Notes: a model not told the origin generated them from the sequence alone. A DNA stretch of 64,000 nt from Lentzea terrae (GCF_003265345.1 NZ_QFWW01000001.1:633566-697565), one strand, 5' to 3'; shown: positions 51,319 to 63,915, counted from the first letter of the stretch. Numbers and translations: made by a program.

Positions 51319-52139
51319 TCAGAGGCTCTCCTGAACGCTCCGCATGGCCCTGACCAGCGACGATACGTCTGGCCCATGCCGGAGAACATCTCGTGAAGAA
51401 GTCGGAAAGACGTTGCGCATGTCGGGCCCGAAGAGCCGTTTTAGATCAGCCACCGAGCCTCCCTGAGCACCGAAACCGGGGGCGAGGATCGGGCCGTTGA
51501 ACCCCGCGAGGTCCACATCCGTTTCCCCGATCGTGGCACCCACGACGAGCCCAACATCGCCGCACGGAGAAATGCCGGAATTCCGAGCGGTCGCGAAATC
51601 GATGATCGTCTGCGCCACGGTTCGCCCGTCCGGAGCAACGGTCCGCTGGACCTCGGCACCCTCCGGGTTGGACGTCAGCGCCAGCACGAAGACGCCCCGG
51701 CCGGTCGCCCGCGCCGTGTCCAGGGCGGGCTGCAGCGACCCGAACCCGAGGAACGGTGACAGCGTCACCGCGTCCCCGGCCAGCGGCGATCCGTCGCCGA
51801 GGTACGCCTCGGCGTAGGCAGCCATGGTCGAGCCGATGTCGCCGCGCTTGGCGTCCACGAGCACCAGCGTGCCCGAGTCGCGCAGCTCCGAGATCACCCG
51901 TTCGAGGACGGCGACCCCACGCGACCCGTGGGCCTCGAAGAACGCCGCCTGCGGCTTCACCATCGACACCTTGCCGCCGAACGCCTCCACGGCCGTGAGA
52001 GCGAACCGTTCGAGGCCCTCAGCGGTCCTGGAGAGGCCCCAGGCGTCCAGCAACGACGGGTGCGGGTCGATCCCGACGCACAGAGGTCCGTGCGCCTCAA
52101 CGGCTTTCGTGAGCCTTTCCCCAAAAGTGGTCACCGACG

Positions 52140-52143
<4 letters not shown>
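51319..52143 (-). CDS. pyrF: orotidine-5'-phosphate decarboxylase
   Basis: A 274-residue, long-type (mycobacterial/type 2) OMP decarboxylase, the last step to [23 protein letters not shown] opens the barrel, [20 protein letters not shown] is the catalytic Lys/Asp set, and [19 protein letters not shown] is the phosphate-binding end. The GTG at 52143 overlaps the carB stop (GTGA). A terminator follows, so this is the last pyr gene. Confidence 0.96.
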
Positions 52144-55441
<3,298 letters not shown>

Positions 55442-55442
<1 letters not shown>

Positions 55443-56554
55443 CAGCGGGCCTCATTCATCAGCGTCACGAACTCGTCGAACAGGGGCGCCGCGTCGTGCG
55501 GTCCGGCGGCGGCCTCTGGGTGGTACTGCACGGAGAACGCCGGCGCGTCGAGCAGCCGGACGCCCTCGACGGTGCCGTCGTTGGGGCAGTAGTGGGAGAG
55601 GATCGCCCGGCCGAACTCCGAGGAGAACTCCTCCCCCGGCGTGCCCTCCAGCGCGAACCCGTGGTTCTGCGCGGTGATGGCGACCTTGCCGGTGGCCACG
55701 TCGATCACCGGGATGTTGATGCCGCGGTGGCCGTAGCGCATCTTGTACGTCCCGCGGCCGACCGCGCGGCCGAGGATCTGGTTGCCGAAGCAGATGCCGA
55801 ACAGCGGCAGCTTGCGGCCCAGCGCCTCCTTGGTCAGCGCGATCGCGTGGTCCTGCGTGGCCGGGTCACCCGGACCGTTGCTCAGGAACACCCCGTCCGG
55901 GCTGACCGCCAGGATGTCCTCGAACGAGCTGGTCAACGGCAGCACGTGCACCTCGATGCCGCGCGCCGCCATCATCCGCGGGGTGTTCGACTTGATGCCC
56001 AGGTCGAGCGCCGCGACCGTGAACTTCTTCTCGCCGATGGCCTCGACCACGTAGGGCTTCGCAGTGGTGACGTCGACCGCGAGGTTCGCGCCGACCATCT
56101 GCGCGGAAGCCTTGACCTGCTCGACCATCGACGCGTCGTCGGTCAGTTCGCTGCCGGAGAACACGCCCGCACGCATCGCGCCCTGCTCACGGATGTGACG
56201 GGTCAGCGTGCGGGTGTCGAGACCCGCGATGCCGACGACGCCCTGCTTGGCCAGTTCCTCGTCCAGGCCGCGCTTGGACCGCCAGTTCGACGGCGTGCGC
56301 GCGGGGTCGCGGACCACGTAGCCGGCGACCCAGATCCTCGACGACTCGTCGTCCTCGTCGTTCCAGCCGGTGTTGCCGATCTGCGGCGCGGTCTGCACCA
56401 CGATCTGGCGGTGGTAGGACGGGTCGGTCAGGGTTTCCTGGTAGCCGGTCATGGCCGTGGAGAACACGACCTCGCCGAGCGAGACGCCGGTCGCTCCGTA
56501 CGCCTCACCGCGGAAGACACGACCGTCTTCCAGCACCAATGCCGCGTTCGTCAC
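55442..56554 (-). CDS. carA: carbamoyl-phosphate synthase small (glutaminase) subunit
   Basis: A 370-residue glutamine amidotransferase. The N-terminal interaction domain has [19 protein letters not shown]. The class I glutaminase has [20 protein letters not shown], the nucleophile Cys in [20 protein letters not shown], and the catalytic His-x-Glu in [17 protein letters not shown] 56554 has GGGAGG about 7 bases upstream; a longer frame without similarity precedes it. Its start overlaps the stop of the PH-like gene by GTGA. Confidence 0.96.
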
Positions 56555-57039
56555 GCCTTGCCTCCCACTAGAGCTGCTACCCACTCGTCGTAAACGTCTT
56601 TGTCATCGCCACGGAAACCCGTGTCGAACAGGTGGCCCTGGTTTTCCCACTGGACCACCAGCAATCCCTCTTCGCTGAACATGACCTTGCCCGCCAGCCC
56701 GCGGTCGGTGCGGGCGTCCCGGATGGACTCGGCGGGGATGAAGATCGGCGTCGCGCCGGTGCGGTCGATCGCGATGCCTTCCGGCACCAGGCTCAACGTC
56801 GCTTCCGCGCGGTGGCCGATGTCGCCGACCTGGATGCGGTCCTGCCAGTTGCCCGCGTTCGTCGTTCCGATGTAGACGCCAGTGGTCGCGAGCTTCGCCT
56901 CGCCGAGCTTTTCGGGTGTGGCGGGGAACGCGGGCAGGTCGGCCTGCTTCGCCTGACGTCGCTTCCAGCCGTGCCACATGCCGTACACGCACAGCGCGAA
57001 GAACGCGAAAACCAGCAGGACGAGCAGAATGCGGGTCAT
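56551..57039 (-). CDS. single-pass membrane protein with a PH-like domain, inside the pyr operon
   Basis: A 162-residue protein. An N-terminal membrane helix ([21 protein letters not shown]) is followed by a basic stretch (KRRQAKQ) and a beta-rich cytoplasmic domain with [40 protein letters not shown] and [20 protein letters not shown]. It overlaps pyrC by ATGA and carA by GTGA, so it is tightly coupled. Actinobacteria often carry such a gene here between pyrC and carA. Its function is unknown. It is unrelated in layout to the PH protein of the rib operon, which has two membrane helices. Confidence 0.85.
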   Translation of the reverse strand: MTRILLVLLVFAFFALCVYGMWHGWKRRQAKQADLPAFPATPEKLGEAKLATTGVYIGTTNAGNWQDRIQVGDIGHRAEATLSLVPEGIAIDRTGATPIFIPAESIRDARTDRGLAGKVMFSEEGLLVVQWENQGHLFDTGFRGDDKDVYDEWVAALVGGKA

Positions 57040-58319
57040 TCGGCAATCCTTCCCGCCAACGCGGTGACCCGGCCACGCAAGATGGTCGCCGTCACCGCGC
57101 CGGGCAGTTCCATGCCCTCGAACGGGGTGTTGCCCGCGATGCTCGCGAGCTGCGCGCCGTTCACCGTCCACGTCGCGTCCGGGTCGACCAGCACGAGGTT
57201 CGCGGGCTCGCCGACCTCGATCGGACGGCCCTGGTCGGTCAGTCCGGCGATCTCCGCGGGCTTCTCGCTCATCACCCGTGCGACGCCGCGCCAGTCCAGC
57301 AGGCCGGTCCTGACCATCGTCTCGACGACGATGCTCAGCGCGGTCTGCAGTCCGAGCATGCCCGGCCGGGCCGCCGACCACTCGCAGTCCTTGTCCTGGA
57401 CCGCGTGCGGGGCGTGGTCCGTGGCGACGCAGTCGATGGTGCCCTCGGCGAGCGCCTGGCGCAGCGCGTCGACGTCCTGTTGCGTGCGCAGCGGCGGGTT
57501 GACCTTGTTGACCGGGTCGTAGGTGCTCAGCCGGTCGTCGGTCAGGATCAGGTGGTGCGGGGTGACCTCGGCGCTGACCTTGGTACCGCGCGCCTTCGCC
57601 CACTTCAGGACGTCGGCCGTGCCGGTCGTGCTGACGTGGCAGACGTGCAGCTTCGCGTCGACCTGCTGGGCGAGGATGCAGTCGCGGGCGACGATCGACT
57701 CCTCGGCGGCGGCCGGCCAGCCCTGCAGGCCGAGCCGGGACGCGTTCTCGCCCTCGTGCGCCTGGGCGCCGACGGTGAGGCGCGGTTCCTCGGCGTGCTG
57801 GGCGATCACGGCGTTGAGGGCCTTCGAGTACTCGAGGGCGCGGCGCATGATCAACGGGTCGTGCACGCAGAGGCCGTCGTCGGAGAACACGCGGACGTTG
57901 GCCTTGGAGTTCGCCATCGTGCCGAGCTCGGCGAGCTTCTCACCCTTGAGCCCGACGGTGACGGCGCCGACCGGATGGACGTCGACCAGGCCGACCTCCT
58001 TGCCGCGGCGGGCGACGTGCTCGACGATCACCGCGTTGTCGGCGACGGGATCGGTGTTGGCCATCGCGAAAACGGCGGTGTAGCCACCGAGCGCGGCTGC
58101 TTTCGAGCCCGTCTCGATGGTCTCCGTGTCCTCGCGGCCGGGTTCGCGCAGGTGGGTGTGCAGGTCGACGAAGCCCGGCAGCAGAACAGCGCCGTTGCCT
58201 TCGATGACCTCCGCGTTCTCGTCCGTGCCTTCGGCGATCACGCCGTCACGGATCAAGATGTCTTGCGGTTCCCCCTCGCCGTAGGGCCTAACTCCCTTAA
58301 GTACCAAGGACTTCTTCAC
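57036..58319 (-). CDS. pyrC: dihydroorotase
   Basis: A 427-residue type I dihydroorotase closing the ring of carbamoyl aspartate. Metal ligands are in [36 protein letters not shown] and [23 protein letters not shown] 58319 has AGGAA about 7 bases upstream; an unrelated open frame continues further upstream. It begins 73 bases after the pyrB stop, the largest gap inside the pyr operon, and runs into the PH-like gene. Confidence 0.96.
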   Translation of the reverse strand: MKKSLVLKGVRPYGEGEPQDILIRDGVIAEGTDENAEVIEGNGAVLLPGFVDLHTHLREPGREDTETIETGSKAAALGGYTAVFAMANTDPVADNAVIVEHVARRGKEVGLVDVHPVGAVTVGLKGEKLAELGTMANSKANVRVFSDDGLCVHDPLIMRRALEYSKALNAVIAQHAEEPRLTVGAQAHEGENASRLGLQGWPAAAEESIVARDCILAQQVDAKLHVCHVSTTGTADVLKWAKARGTKVSAEVTPHHLILTDDRLSTYDPVNKVNPPLRTQQDVDALRQALAEGTIDCVATDHAPHAVQDKDCEWSAARPGMLGLQTALSIVVETMVRTGLLDWRGVARVMSEKPAEIAGLTDQGRPIEVGEPANLVLVDPDATWTVNGAQLASIAGNTPFEGMELPGAVTATILRGRVTALAGRIAE

Positions 58320-58392
58320 TTTATGATTCCTCGTGAGCTGCGAGTGACCGGCAAGGGCTTCACTGTGTTCGATGGTTCGGTCGCAAGCTCCC

Positions 58393-59325
58393 TCACGAGG
58401 TTTCCTCCTCGTGGGCAAGCAGGTGGTACAGCACGGCCATGCGCACGTGGACACCGTTGCGGACCTGCTCGGTGATGGCGGCCTGCGGGCTGTCGGCGAC
58501 GACGGAGGCGATCTCCATGCCGCGCAGCATCGGGCCGGGGTGCAGCACGACGGCGTGTTCTGGCAGCAGCTTCAGGCGGCGCTCGTTGAGGCCGTAGGCG
58601 ATCGAGTACTCGCGCGAGCTCGGGAAGAACCCGCCGGTCATCCGCTCGGCCTGCACGCGCAGCAGCATCACCGCGTCCTGCGAGGCGAGCTCGGAGTCGA
58701 TCTCGTGCGAGACGGTGACCGGCCACTTCTCCACGCCTGTCGGCAGGAGTGTGGGCGGCGCGACCAGGGTGACCTCGGCGCCGAGCGTGGTCAGCAGGTG
58801 CACGTTCGAGCGGGCGACCCGGCTGTGCAGGACGTCGCCGACGATCGCGACGCGGCGGCCGTCCAGGCTGCCGAGGCGGTCGCGGAGGGTGGCGGCGTCG
58901 AGCAGTGCCTGGGTCGGGTGCTCGTGCATGCCGTCGCCCGCGTTCACCACGGACGTGCTGGTGTGCTGGAGCCAGCCCGCGAGCCGGTGCGCCGCGCCGG
59001 ACGCCGGGTGCCGCACGATCACGCAGTCCGCGCCGGCGGCCTGCAGGGTCAGTGCGGTGTCTCGCAGCGACTCGCCCTTGCTGACGCTGGAACCGGAGCT
59101 GCTGACGTTGATCACGTCCGCGGACATCCACTTGCCCGCGATCTCGAACGAGACGCGGGTCCTGGTGCTGTTCTCGTAGAACATCGTGATCACGGTGCGT
59201 CCGCGCAGCGTCGGCAGCTTGCGGACCTCCCGGCCGAGCAGCGCCTGCTTCAGCCGGTCGGCGGTGTCGAGGATCGCGGTGGCCTGGTCGCGGTCGAGAC
59301 CGTCGGTGGAGAGCAGGTGCTTCAC
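58393..59325 (-). CDS. pyrB: aspartate carbamoyltransferase catalytic subunit
   Basis: A 310-residue enzyme for the first committed pyrimidine step. It has the carbamoyl-phosphate loop [60 protein letters not shown] and [20 protein letters not shown]. No regulatory pyrI gene is present, so control is likely through PyrR. The ATG overlaps the pyrR stop (ATGA), making pyrR-pyrB a coupled pair. Confidence 0.97.
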   Translation of the reverse strand: MKHLLSTDGLDRDQATAILDTADRLKQALLGREVRKLPTLRGRTVITMFYENSTRTRVSFEIAGKWMSADVINVSSSGSSVSKGESLRDTALTLQAAGADCVIVRHPASGAAHRLAGWLQHTSTSVVNAGDGMHEHPTQALLDAATLRDRLGSLDGRRVAIVGDVLHSRVARSNVHLLTTLGAEVTLVAPPTLLPTGVEKWPVTVSHEIDSELASQDAVMLLRVQAERMTGGFFPSSREYSIAYGLNERRLKLLPEHAVVLHPGPMLRGMEIASVVADSPQAAITEQVRNGVHVRMAVLYHLLAHEEETS

Positions 59326-59894
59326 TTCAGCACCACTCCGTCGCGGCCGTCGAACTCGTCCAGCATGACCACGACGTCCTCGGTCTTGGACGTGGGCAGG
59401 TTCTTGCCGACGTAGTCCGCGCGGATCGGCAGCTCCCGGTGACCGCGGTCGACCAGGACGGCGAGCTGCACCGACCGGGGGCGGCCGTGGTCGCGCAGGG
59501 CGTCGAGCGCGGCGCGGATGGTGCGGCCGGAGAACAGCACGTCGTCCACCAGCACGACGAGCTTGTCGTCGATGCCGCCCTCCGGCAGCTTCGTCGTCTC
59601 CAGCGGCCGGGTCGGGCCACGCCGGAGGTCGTCGCGGTAGAGCGTGATGTCCAGCGTGCCTTCGAGCACGCTCTTGCCGGAAAATTCGGCGATCTTAGCG
59701 GCCAGGCGCCGTGCGAGGGGGGCTCCCCGGCTGGGAATACCCATCAAGACGACGTCGGGTGCGCTCGGTGCATCGAGAGCGGTCTTCTCGATGATCTGAT
59801 GGGCCATTCGGGCGACAGTGCGCGCGACATCACCGGCCGAGAGAATCTCGCGATCCCCGGCCGGATCCGTCGCGCCACGTTGACGTGACGCCAC
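59322..59894 (-). CDS. pyrR: PyrR, pyrimidine operon regulator / uracil phosphoribosyltransferase
   Basis: A 190-residue bifunctional protein. Its phosphoribosyltransferase fold includes [20 protein letters not shown] and the PRPP motif [20 protein letters not shown]. Basic residues in the N-terminal part and the [20 protein letters not shown] loop serve RNA binding in relatives. GTG 59894 has AAGGAGGT just upstream. The leader directly before that site carries a PyrR-binding-loop motif, so the protein probably represses its own operon by binding that RNA when UMP is high. Confidence 0.96.
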   Translation of the reverse strand: MASRQRGATDPAGDREILSAGDVARTVARMAHQIIEKTALDAPSAPDVVLMGIPSRGAPLARRLAAKIAEFSGKSVLEGTLDITLYRDDLRRGPTRPLETTKLPEGGIDDKLVVLVDDVLFSGRTIRAALDALRDHGRPRSVQLAVLVDRGHRELPIRADYVGKNLPTSKTEDVVVMLDEFDGRDGVVLK

Positions 59895-59908
59895 GGCTGG
59901 ACCTCCTT

Positions 59909-59929
59909 CCCCGCCTCACTGGACGGGTC
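59909..59929 (-). promoter_or_regulatory. PyrR-binding RNA loop just before the pyrR Shine-Dalgarno
   Basis: On the minus strand the leader reads ACCCGTCCAGTGAGGCGGGG. CCCG and CGGG can pair around a loop with TCCAGTGAGG, which matches the known PyrR anti-antiterminator core (UCCAGNGAGGCU-like). The Shine-Dalgarno AAGGAGGT follows within a few bases and there is no terminator hairpin. This suggests translational repression of the kind described for mycobacterial pyrR. Binding is inferred. Confidence 0.7.
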
Positions 59930-60065
59930 CTTAAAGGACGTCGGACACCTGGTGACAACCAGGCTGACCTGCACCGTATCACCTACGGACGGTCAACCAT
60001 CCGAGTGGTGTCGCACGCGTGGCGCGCGTCTCTCCCTGAGATCAGCTTGACCTGTCGACCACGGC

Positions 60066-60080
60066 GAGTAATCATTACTC
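60066..60080. repeat. perfect 7-base inverted repeat in the pyrR-bldD intergenic region
   Basis: GAGTAAT, C, ATTACTC: perfect arms around one central base, in otherwise GC-rich DNA about 75 bases before bldD. Its right arm overlaps the BldD box. Confidence 0.75.
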
Positions 60081-60087
60081 TGCGTAT
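60075..60087 (+). promoter_or_regulatory. BldD-box-like operator upstream of bldD
   Basis: TTACTCTGCGTAT fits the Streptomyces BldD consensus TNACNC(A/T)GNGTNA at all but the last base. It lies 64 bases before the bldD start, so autoregulation, as known for BldD, is likely. Confidence 0.6.
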
Positions 60088-60150
60088 CGATCTAAGCCTC
60101 CCCGCAGCACGCCGTACTGCTGACGGGGCGAATGAACGGAGAACCGCCAC

Positions 60151-60639
60151 ATGGGCGACTACGCCAAGGCGCTGGGGGCCAAGCTCCGCGCTATCCGCCA
60201 GCAGCAGGGCCTGTCCCTGCACGGCGTCGAGCAGAAGTCCGGCGGTCGCTGGAAGGCCGTGGTCGTCGGCTCGTACGAGCGCGGTGACCGCGCGGTGACC
60301 GTGCAGAAGCTGGCCGAGCTGGCCGACTTCTACGGGGTTCCCGTAGCCGAGCTCCTCCCCGAGGGCCGCGTGCCGTCGGGTGCCGAGCCGGCCACCAAGA
60401 TCGTCATCAACCTGGAACGGCTCCAGCAGCTGCCGGTCGAGAAGGTCGGCCCCCTGGCTCGCTACGCCGCGACGATCCAGTCGCAGCGCGGTGACTACAA
60501 CGGCAAGGTCCTCTCCATCCGCACCGAGGACCTGCGCTCGCTCGCGATCATCTACGACATGACGCCGGGCGAGCTCACCGAGCAGCTCATCGACTGGGGT
60601 GTGCTGCCTCCCGAGGCCCGCCCCGCGAAGGAAGACTGA
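60151..60639 (+). CDS. bldD: BldD, c-di-GMP-responsive developmental repressor
   Basis: A 162-residue regulator. The N-terminal XRE-type HTH (about 5-75) has LGAKLRAIRQQQGLSLHGVE and AVVVGSYERGDRAVTVQKLA. The C-terminal domain has the c-di-GMP signature RGD-x8-RxxD: R113-G-D, then YNGKVLSI, then R124-T-E-D127, nearly the spacing and position known in Streptomyces. BldD dimerises on c-di-GMP and holds back sporulation genes. A BldD box lies in its own promoter region. It diverges from pyrR and ends at a long hairpin. Confidence 0.96.
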   Translation: MGDYAKALGAKLRAIRQQQGLSLHGVEQKSGGRWKAVVVGSYERGDRAVTVQKLAELADFYGVPVAELLPEGRVPSGAEPATKIVINLERLQQLPVEKVGPLARYAATIQSQRGDYNGKVLSIRTEDLRSLAIIYDMTPGELTEQLIDWGVLPPEARPAKED

Positions 60640-60655
60640 GCGCTCACGCTTTCGG

Positions 60656-60713
60656 AGCAGTGGCTCCCTCACGTCCTGTTAGTCGCCCTGAGGACGTCGA
60701 GGGGGCCACTGCT
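60656..60713 (+). terminator. long hairpin terminator of bldD
   Basis: AGCAGTGGC (60656-60664) pairs with GCCACTGCT (60705-60713). CCCTC/GAGGG and ACGTCC/GGACGT then continue the stem inward with small bulges. It lies 17 bases beyond the bldD stop. Confidence 0.8.
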
Positions 60714-60853
60714 GCATTCAGGGGGTCGAGCGTCGCGGGCCGAACGGCGCTGGTTGCCGCGAGCCCCGCGGCAACCAGCACAGATCGTGACGTTCGGCTT
60801 GCTCACCCCTGGTCATCGCCGCGATGATCCGATCGGACCAGCGGCCACGGCCG

Positions 60854-61663
60854 TCACGGCACGAGTGCGGCGAGCTGCTGCTTGTCCTGGATGACGTGGA
60901 TCGCCGCGATCTTGTCGTCGCGCACCGTGAAGGCCATCGCCGAGAACAGCACGCCGTCGACCCACGTGACGAACCCGGCCTCGCCGCCGATGAGGACTTC
61001 CCGGATCTCGGCCATCGTCGCGTACTGGCGGAACAGGCTGGCGCGTCCGGCCACGGTCCGTCCGCCGATGACCTCCAGCGCACCCGCCTTGAGGATGACG
61101 TCCGGGTGCAGCACCGACACCAGCCCCTCCAGGTCGCCCTCGCGGGAGGCCTTGAGGAACGCGCTCACCACTTCCCGCTGCTTCGGCAGGTCGACGTTCG
61201 GCTGCGGCCGGTCCTGCACGCGTTTGCGCGCCCTGCTCGCCAGCTGACGCGTGGCCGTGGGCGTCTTCTCGATCAACGGCGCGATGTCGTCGAACGGCAC
61301 CGCGAACATGTCGTGCAGCACGAACGCCAGCCGCTCGTCGGGCTTGAGGGTGTCGAGCACGACCAGCATCGCCAGGCCGACCTCGTCCTTGGCGACGGCC
61401 TGCTGCTCGGGCTCCTCGCTGGTGTCGATCACCGGGTCCGGCATCTCGAACGCGTGGTCCCGCCGGTCGCGCAACATGTTCAGGCACACCCGCGCGACCA
61501 CCGTCGTGAGCCAGCCCTGCGGGTTCTCGACGTCACTGGTGTCGGCCCGCTCGACCTTCAGCCAGGCCTCCTGCAGCGCGTCGTCGGCCTCCGCGAACGA
61601 CCCGAGCATCCGGTGCGCGACGGCGCGCAAGCGTGTGCGCTCCTGCTCGAACTGCGCGATCAA
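60854..61663 (-). CDS. ECF41/SigJ-type sigma factor with C-terminal SnoaL-like domain
   Basis: A 269-residue protein. Sigma region 2 has RTRLRAVAHRMLGSFAEADD and ALQEAWLKVERADTSDVENP. Region 4 has LDTLKPDERLAFVLHDMFAV and PTATRQLASRARKRVQDR. A SnoaL-like domain follows (about 165-269; VVSAFLKASREGDLEGLVSV, WVDGVLFSAMAFTVRDDKIA). This fusion marks the ECF41/SigJ group, where the C-terminal domain tunes sigma activity in place of an anti-sigma factor. No carboxymuconolactone-type partner gene, usual for ECF41, is next to it. It is divergent from the HD-domain gene. Confidence 0.9.
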   Translation of the reverse strand: MIAQFEQERTRLRAVAHRMLGSFAEADDALQEAWLKVERADTSDVENPQGWLTTVVARVCLNMLRDRRDHAFEMPDPVIDTSEEPEQQAVAKDEVGLAMLVVLDTLKPDERLAFVLHDMFAVPFDDIAPLIEKTPTATRQLASRARKRVQDRPQPNVDLPKQREVVSAFLKASREGDLEGLVSVLHPDVILKAGALEVIGGRTVAGRASLFRQYATMAEIREVLIGGEAGFVTWVDGVLFSAMAFTVRDDKIAAIHVIQDKQQLAALVP

Positions 61664-61822
61664 AGCTTTCCCCCTGTGGCCGTGCTTTAAGTTGGAGACC
61701 TCGTCCAGTGAAGCAGAAAGGCCACCGCCATCCTCTCAGACTCCAATCCGCTACCGTCCACTCTGGACTCACGGCTGCGCGACCACCTGACGTTCCTGAT
61801 CGAGGTCGACCAGCTGAAAACC

Positions 61823-62347
61823 GTGCTGCGCCAATCTCCTCTCGCCGCAGCCGACCGGCGCGAGAACGACGCGGAGCACTCCTGGCACCTCGCGCTGATG
61901 GTGATGACGCTGGCTGAGTACGCCGACGAACCGATCGACGTCGGCCACACGATCAAGCTCGTGGTGGTGCACGACCTCGTCGAGATCTACGCGGGCGACA
62001 CCCCGATCTACGACGCCGAACTGGGCGAGAGCCAGCAGGAACGCGAAGAGGCAGCCGCGGACCGGTTGTTCGGCATCCTGCCGGAGGACGCGGGGCGGAA
62101 ACTGCGGACGCTGTGGGACGAGTTCGAGGCGCGGCAGACGCCGGAAGCGCGGTTCGCCAAGGCCATGGACCGGCTGCAACCGTTGCTGCTCAACTGGATG
62201 GCCAAGGGCGGAACGTGGCGCACGCCCGGTGTGACCGCGGACGCCGTGCGCGGGCGCAAGGCGGTCATCGGTGAGGCCTCGACGACGCTGTGGGAAGCCG
62301 CCAGGCACCTGATCGACGAGGGCGAGCGCCGAGGCTGGGCGCGTTAA
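61823..62347 (+). CDS. HD-domain metal-dependent phosphohydrolase (YfbR-like)
   Basis: An HD superfamily protein, probably a nucleotidase. AEHSWHLALMVMTLAEYADE holds the first His, VVVHDLVEIYAGDTP gives the HD pair, and DRLQPLLLNWMAKGG is the distal Asp region. Coordinates begin at the first standard start, GTG 61823, but coding similarity continues upstream in frame (RDHLTFLIEVDQLKTVLRQS, from about 61780). The frame is open back to 61712 with no ATG, GTG or TTG. A rare start such as ATC 61730 (AAAGG 8 bases upstream) or CTG 61763 seems likely. Its stop shares TTAA with the convergent cupin gene. Confidence 0.85.
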   Translation: MLRQSPLAAADRRENDAEHSWHLALMVMTLAEYADEPIDVGHTIKLVVVHDLVEIYAGDTPIYDAELGESQQEREEAAADRLFGILPEDAGRKLRTLWDEFEARQTPEARFAKAMDRLQPLLLNWMAKGGTWRTPGVTADAVRGRKAVIGEASTTLWEAARHLIDEGERRGWAR

Positions 62348-62874
62348 GGCGTGTGCCACCCGCCGACGAACCACTCCACGTCGCCGGTCTCAGGGTCGTA
62401 CCTGCGGCGTTCGATGGTGCCGATGTCGGCGCCGTAGACGTGGATGCCGATGGTCGGTTCGTCGGACTCCGCCTCGACCGCGTGCACGTCGTCGTCGGTC
62501 GTGCAGCACACGGTGACCTCGCCGCGCCGGAAGACCTGCTCGCCGAGCGGGGTGAGCGGGCCGGGTCCGGTGGGCTTGGCGTAGCGGATCTCACGTTCGG
62601 CGCCGGCGTAGATGCCGACGACGCCCCAGGTCTCGTGGCCGTGCACCGGCGTGCGCTGGCCGGGAGCCCAGACGACGACGGCCACGCACCAGTCGGGCGC
62701 GATGTGCAGCGGGTAGTTGACGTGGTGGTCGGGCGACGGGCGCGTGAGCTCGGGCGGGAGCCGGTAGCCGCTGTCGAGCAGCGCCGACAGCCGTTCCGCG
62801 ACCCGCTTGGTGATCTCGTACTGGTCGTCGGTGGTGGCGACGATGTGGTCCACGTCTGCGAGGAAGGTCTGCAT
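62344..62874 (-). CDS. cysteine-dioxygenase-like cupin
   Basis: A 176-residue protein of the cysteine dioxygenase type I family. Metal-binding cupin motif 1 is RTPVHGHETWGVVGIYAG, where two His plus a later His coordinate iron. Motif 2 is in IGIHVYGADIGTIERR, with Tyr in YDPETGDVEWF. The family oxidises thiols such as cysteine or 3-mercaptopropionate; the exact substrate is uncertain, because the Cys of the animal Cys-Tyr cofactor is not placed clearly. ATG 62874. Its stop overlaps that of the HD-domain gene by 4 bases. Confidence 0.85.
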   Translation of the reverse strand: MQTFLADVDHIVATTDDQYEITKRVAERLSALLDSGYRLPPELTRPSPDHHVNYPLHIAPDWCVAVVVWAPGQRTPVHGHETWGVVGIYAGAEREIRYAKPTGPGPLTPLGEQVFRRGEVTVCCTTDDDVHAVEAESDEPTIGIHVYGADIGTIERRRYDPETGDVEWFVGGWHTP

Positions 62875-62908
62875 GGCATTCAGCGTGAGGGCCGCGCTGG
62901 TATGACGT

Positions 62909-63304
62909 CTAATGCCAATCTCGCGGGCTTTGCATAGACATCTTCGATGCGGCGATGGTGCGTGCGGCGCCGAGGACTGGGCCCAGCGGCAGCGCGAAGC
63001 CGGCCCAGTACGCGACCTCGACCGGGAGCAGGGCGAGCGCCAGCCGCTTCCCCGAGCGACGCCCGCGCCACAGCAGGCCGCCGGCGATCACCTCCGCGCC
63101 GCACACGGCGGCGAACCCGGCGAGCAGCGGCACGGTGGTCGGCAGGCCGATCTTCTCGAACGGCCCGTTGCCGTAGGTGGGGAAGCCCATGAACTGCCAG
63201 ATCTCACCGTGCCGTGCGAAGTGCACGGCGCCGTAGGCCGCGGGCAGGCCGAAGCCGAGCCCGGACAGCACCGCGAAGCCCGCTGCCAGCTTGGCGGCGT
63301 TCAC
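62909..63304 (-). CDS. small four-helix membrane protein, function unknown
   Basis: A 131-residue protein with membrane stretches AAKLAAGFAVLSGLGFGLPA, VPLLAGFAAVCGAEVIAGGL and LALLPVEVAYWAGFALPLG, with a further weak one near the C-terminus. No family is recognised. The GTG at 63304 overlaps the stop of the SRPBCC gene (GTGA), so the two are co-translated. A Lys/Arg cluster (RGRRSGKR) divides the helices. Confidence 0.75.
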   Translation of the reverse strand: MNAAKLAAGFAVLSGLGFGLPAAYGAVHFARHGEIWQFMGFPTYGNGPFEKIGLPTTVPLLAGFAAVCGAEVIAGGLLWRGRRSGKRLALALLPVEVAYWAGFALPLGPVLGAARTIAASKMSMQSPRDWH

Positions 63305-63738
63305 GGCCTGACCTGCGTTCGTCGCTCCAGCGCCTCCCGTATGCGGATCATGTTCGCCTTCTCCTCACGGCTGATGACCAGCAGGAAGAGCGGGAAGACG
63401 AGCCGGAACCAGCCGTGCGGCCGTGGCGCGAACTCGGCGCGGAGCAGCGTGCCTTCCGGGACCGGTTCAAGATGGCAGGTGAAGCTGACCTCGATGGGGC
63501 CGCCGTTGTGGGCCGACCAACTGCGCGGGCGGTCGTACCGGGTGAACTCCACCTCGACGAGGGGGCTGGACTTCCACTTGGCGCGGAACCTCGTGCCCAC
63601 TCCGACCGGACCCTCGGTGATCTTCTCCATCGACTGGCACCCGGGGTTCCACTCGAGCTCGGCGCGGAGGTCGGAGAGGTAGTCGAAGGCCTCTTCGGGG
63701 GAACAGCGGATCAGCACGGAGTTGTGCAGGACGACCAC
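63301..63738 (-). CDS. SRPBCC-family (START-like) protein
   Basis: A 145-residue helix-grip protein. VVLHNSVLIRCSPEEAFDYL is the first strand and helix, ELEWNPGCQSMEKITEGPVG and GTRFRAKWKSSPLVEVEFTR are typical of polyketide-cyclase/dehydrase-like members, and a C-terminal amphipathic/hydrophobic helix (WFRLVFPLFLLVISREEK) may touch the membrane. GTG 63738 is preferred, with GAGGAGG 5 bases upstream; a start at 63801 lacks one. The ligand is unknown. It is coupled to the membrane-protein gene that follows. Confidence 0.83.
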   Translation of the reverse strand: MVVLHNSVLIRCSPEEAFDYLSDLRAELEWNPGCQSMEKITEGPVGVGTRFRAKWKSSPLVEVEFTRYDRPRSWSAHNGGPIEVSFTCHLEPVPEGTLLRAEFAPRPHGWFRLVFPLFLLVISREEKANMIRIREALERRTQVRP

Positions 63739-63804
63739 GGCGGCCTCCTCTTGCAGTGCCTGAGGATCCACCAGTGAAACGCGGCAGCCGCGTTCCCGCA
63801 TGAT

Positions 63805-63848
63805 CGAAAACGGCCGCCCGCCCCCGCTGGAGCGAACGGCCGTTTTCG
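63805..63848. terminator. bidirectional-looking hairpin upstream of the SRPBCC gene
   Basis: A perfect 12-base-pair stem, CGAAAACGGCCG at 63805-63816 with 63837-63848, around a 20-base loop; A/T runs in the arms allow termination in either direction. It may end a gene beyond the right edge or separate it from the SRPBCC gene. Confidence 0.65.
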
Positions 63849-63915
63849 AGGCAACTAGTGGCGTGGCCCAGAACGACGGCCGGGTAATTCACGCTCAGCA
63901 GGGCGCCTCGCGCCA

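Noticed and set aside
59954..60000. TTGACC near 59994 as a pyrR promoter -35
   Set aside because: The nearest -10-like TACGGT is only about 12 bases away, too close, so I do not call a promoter.
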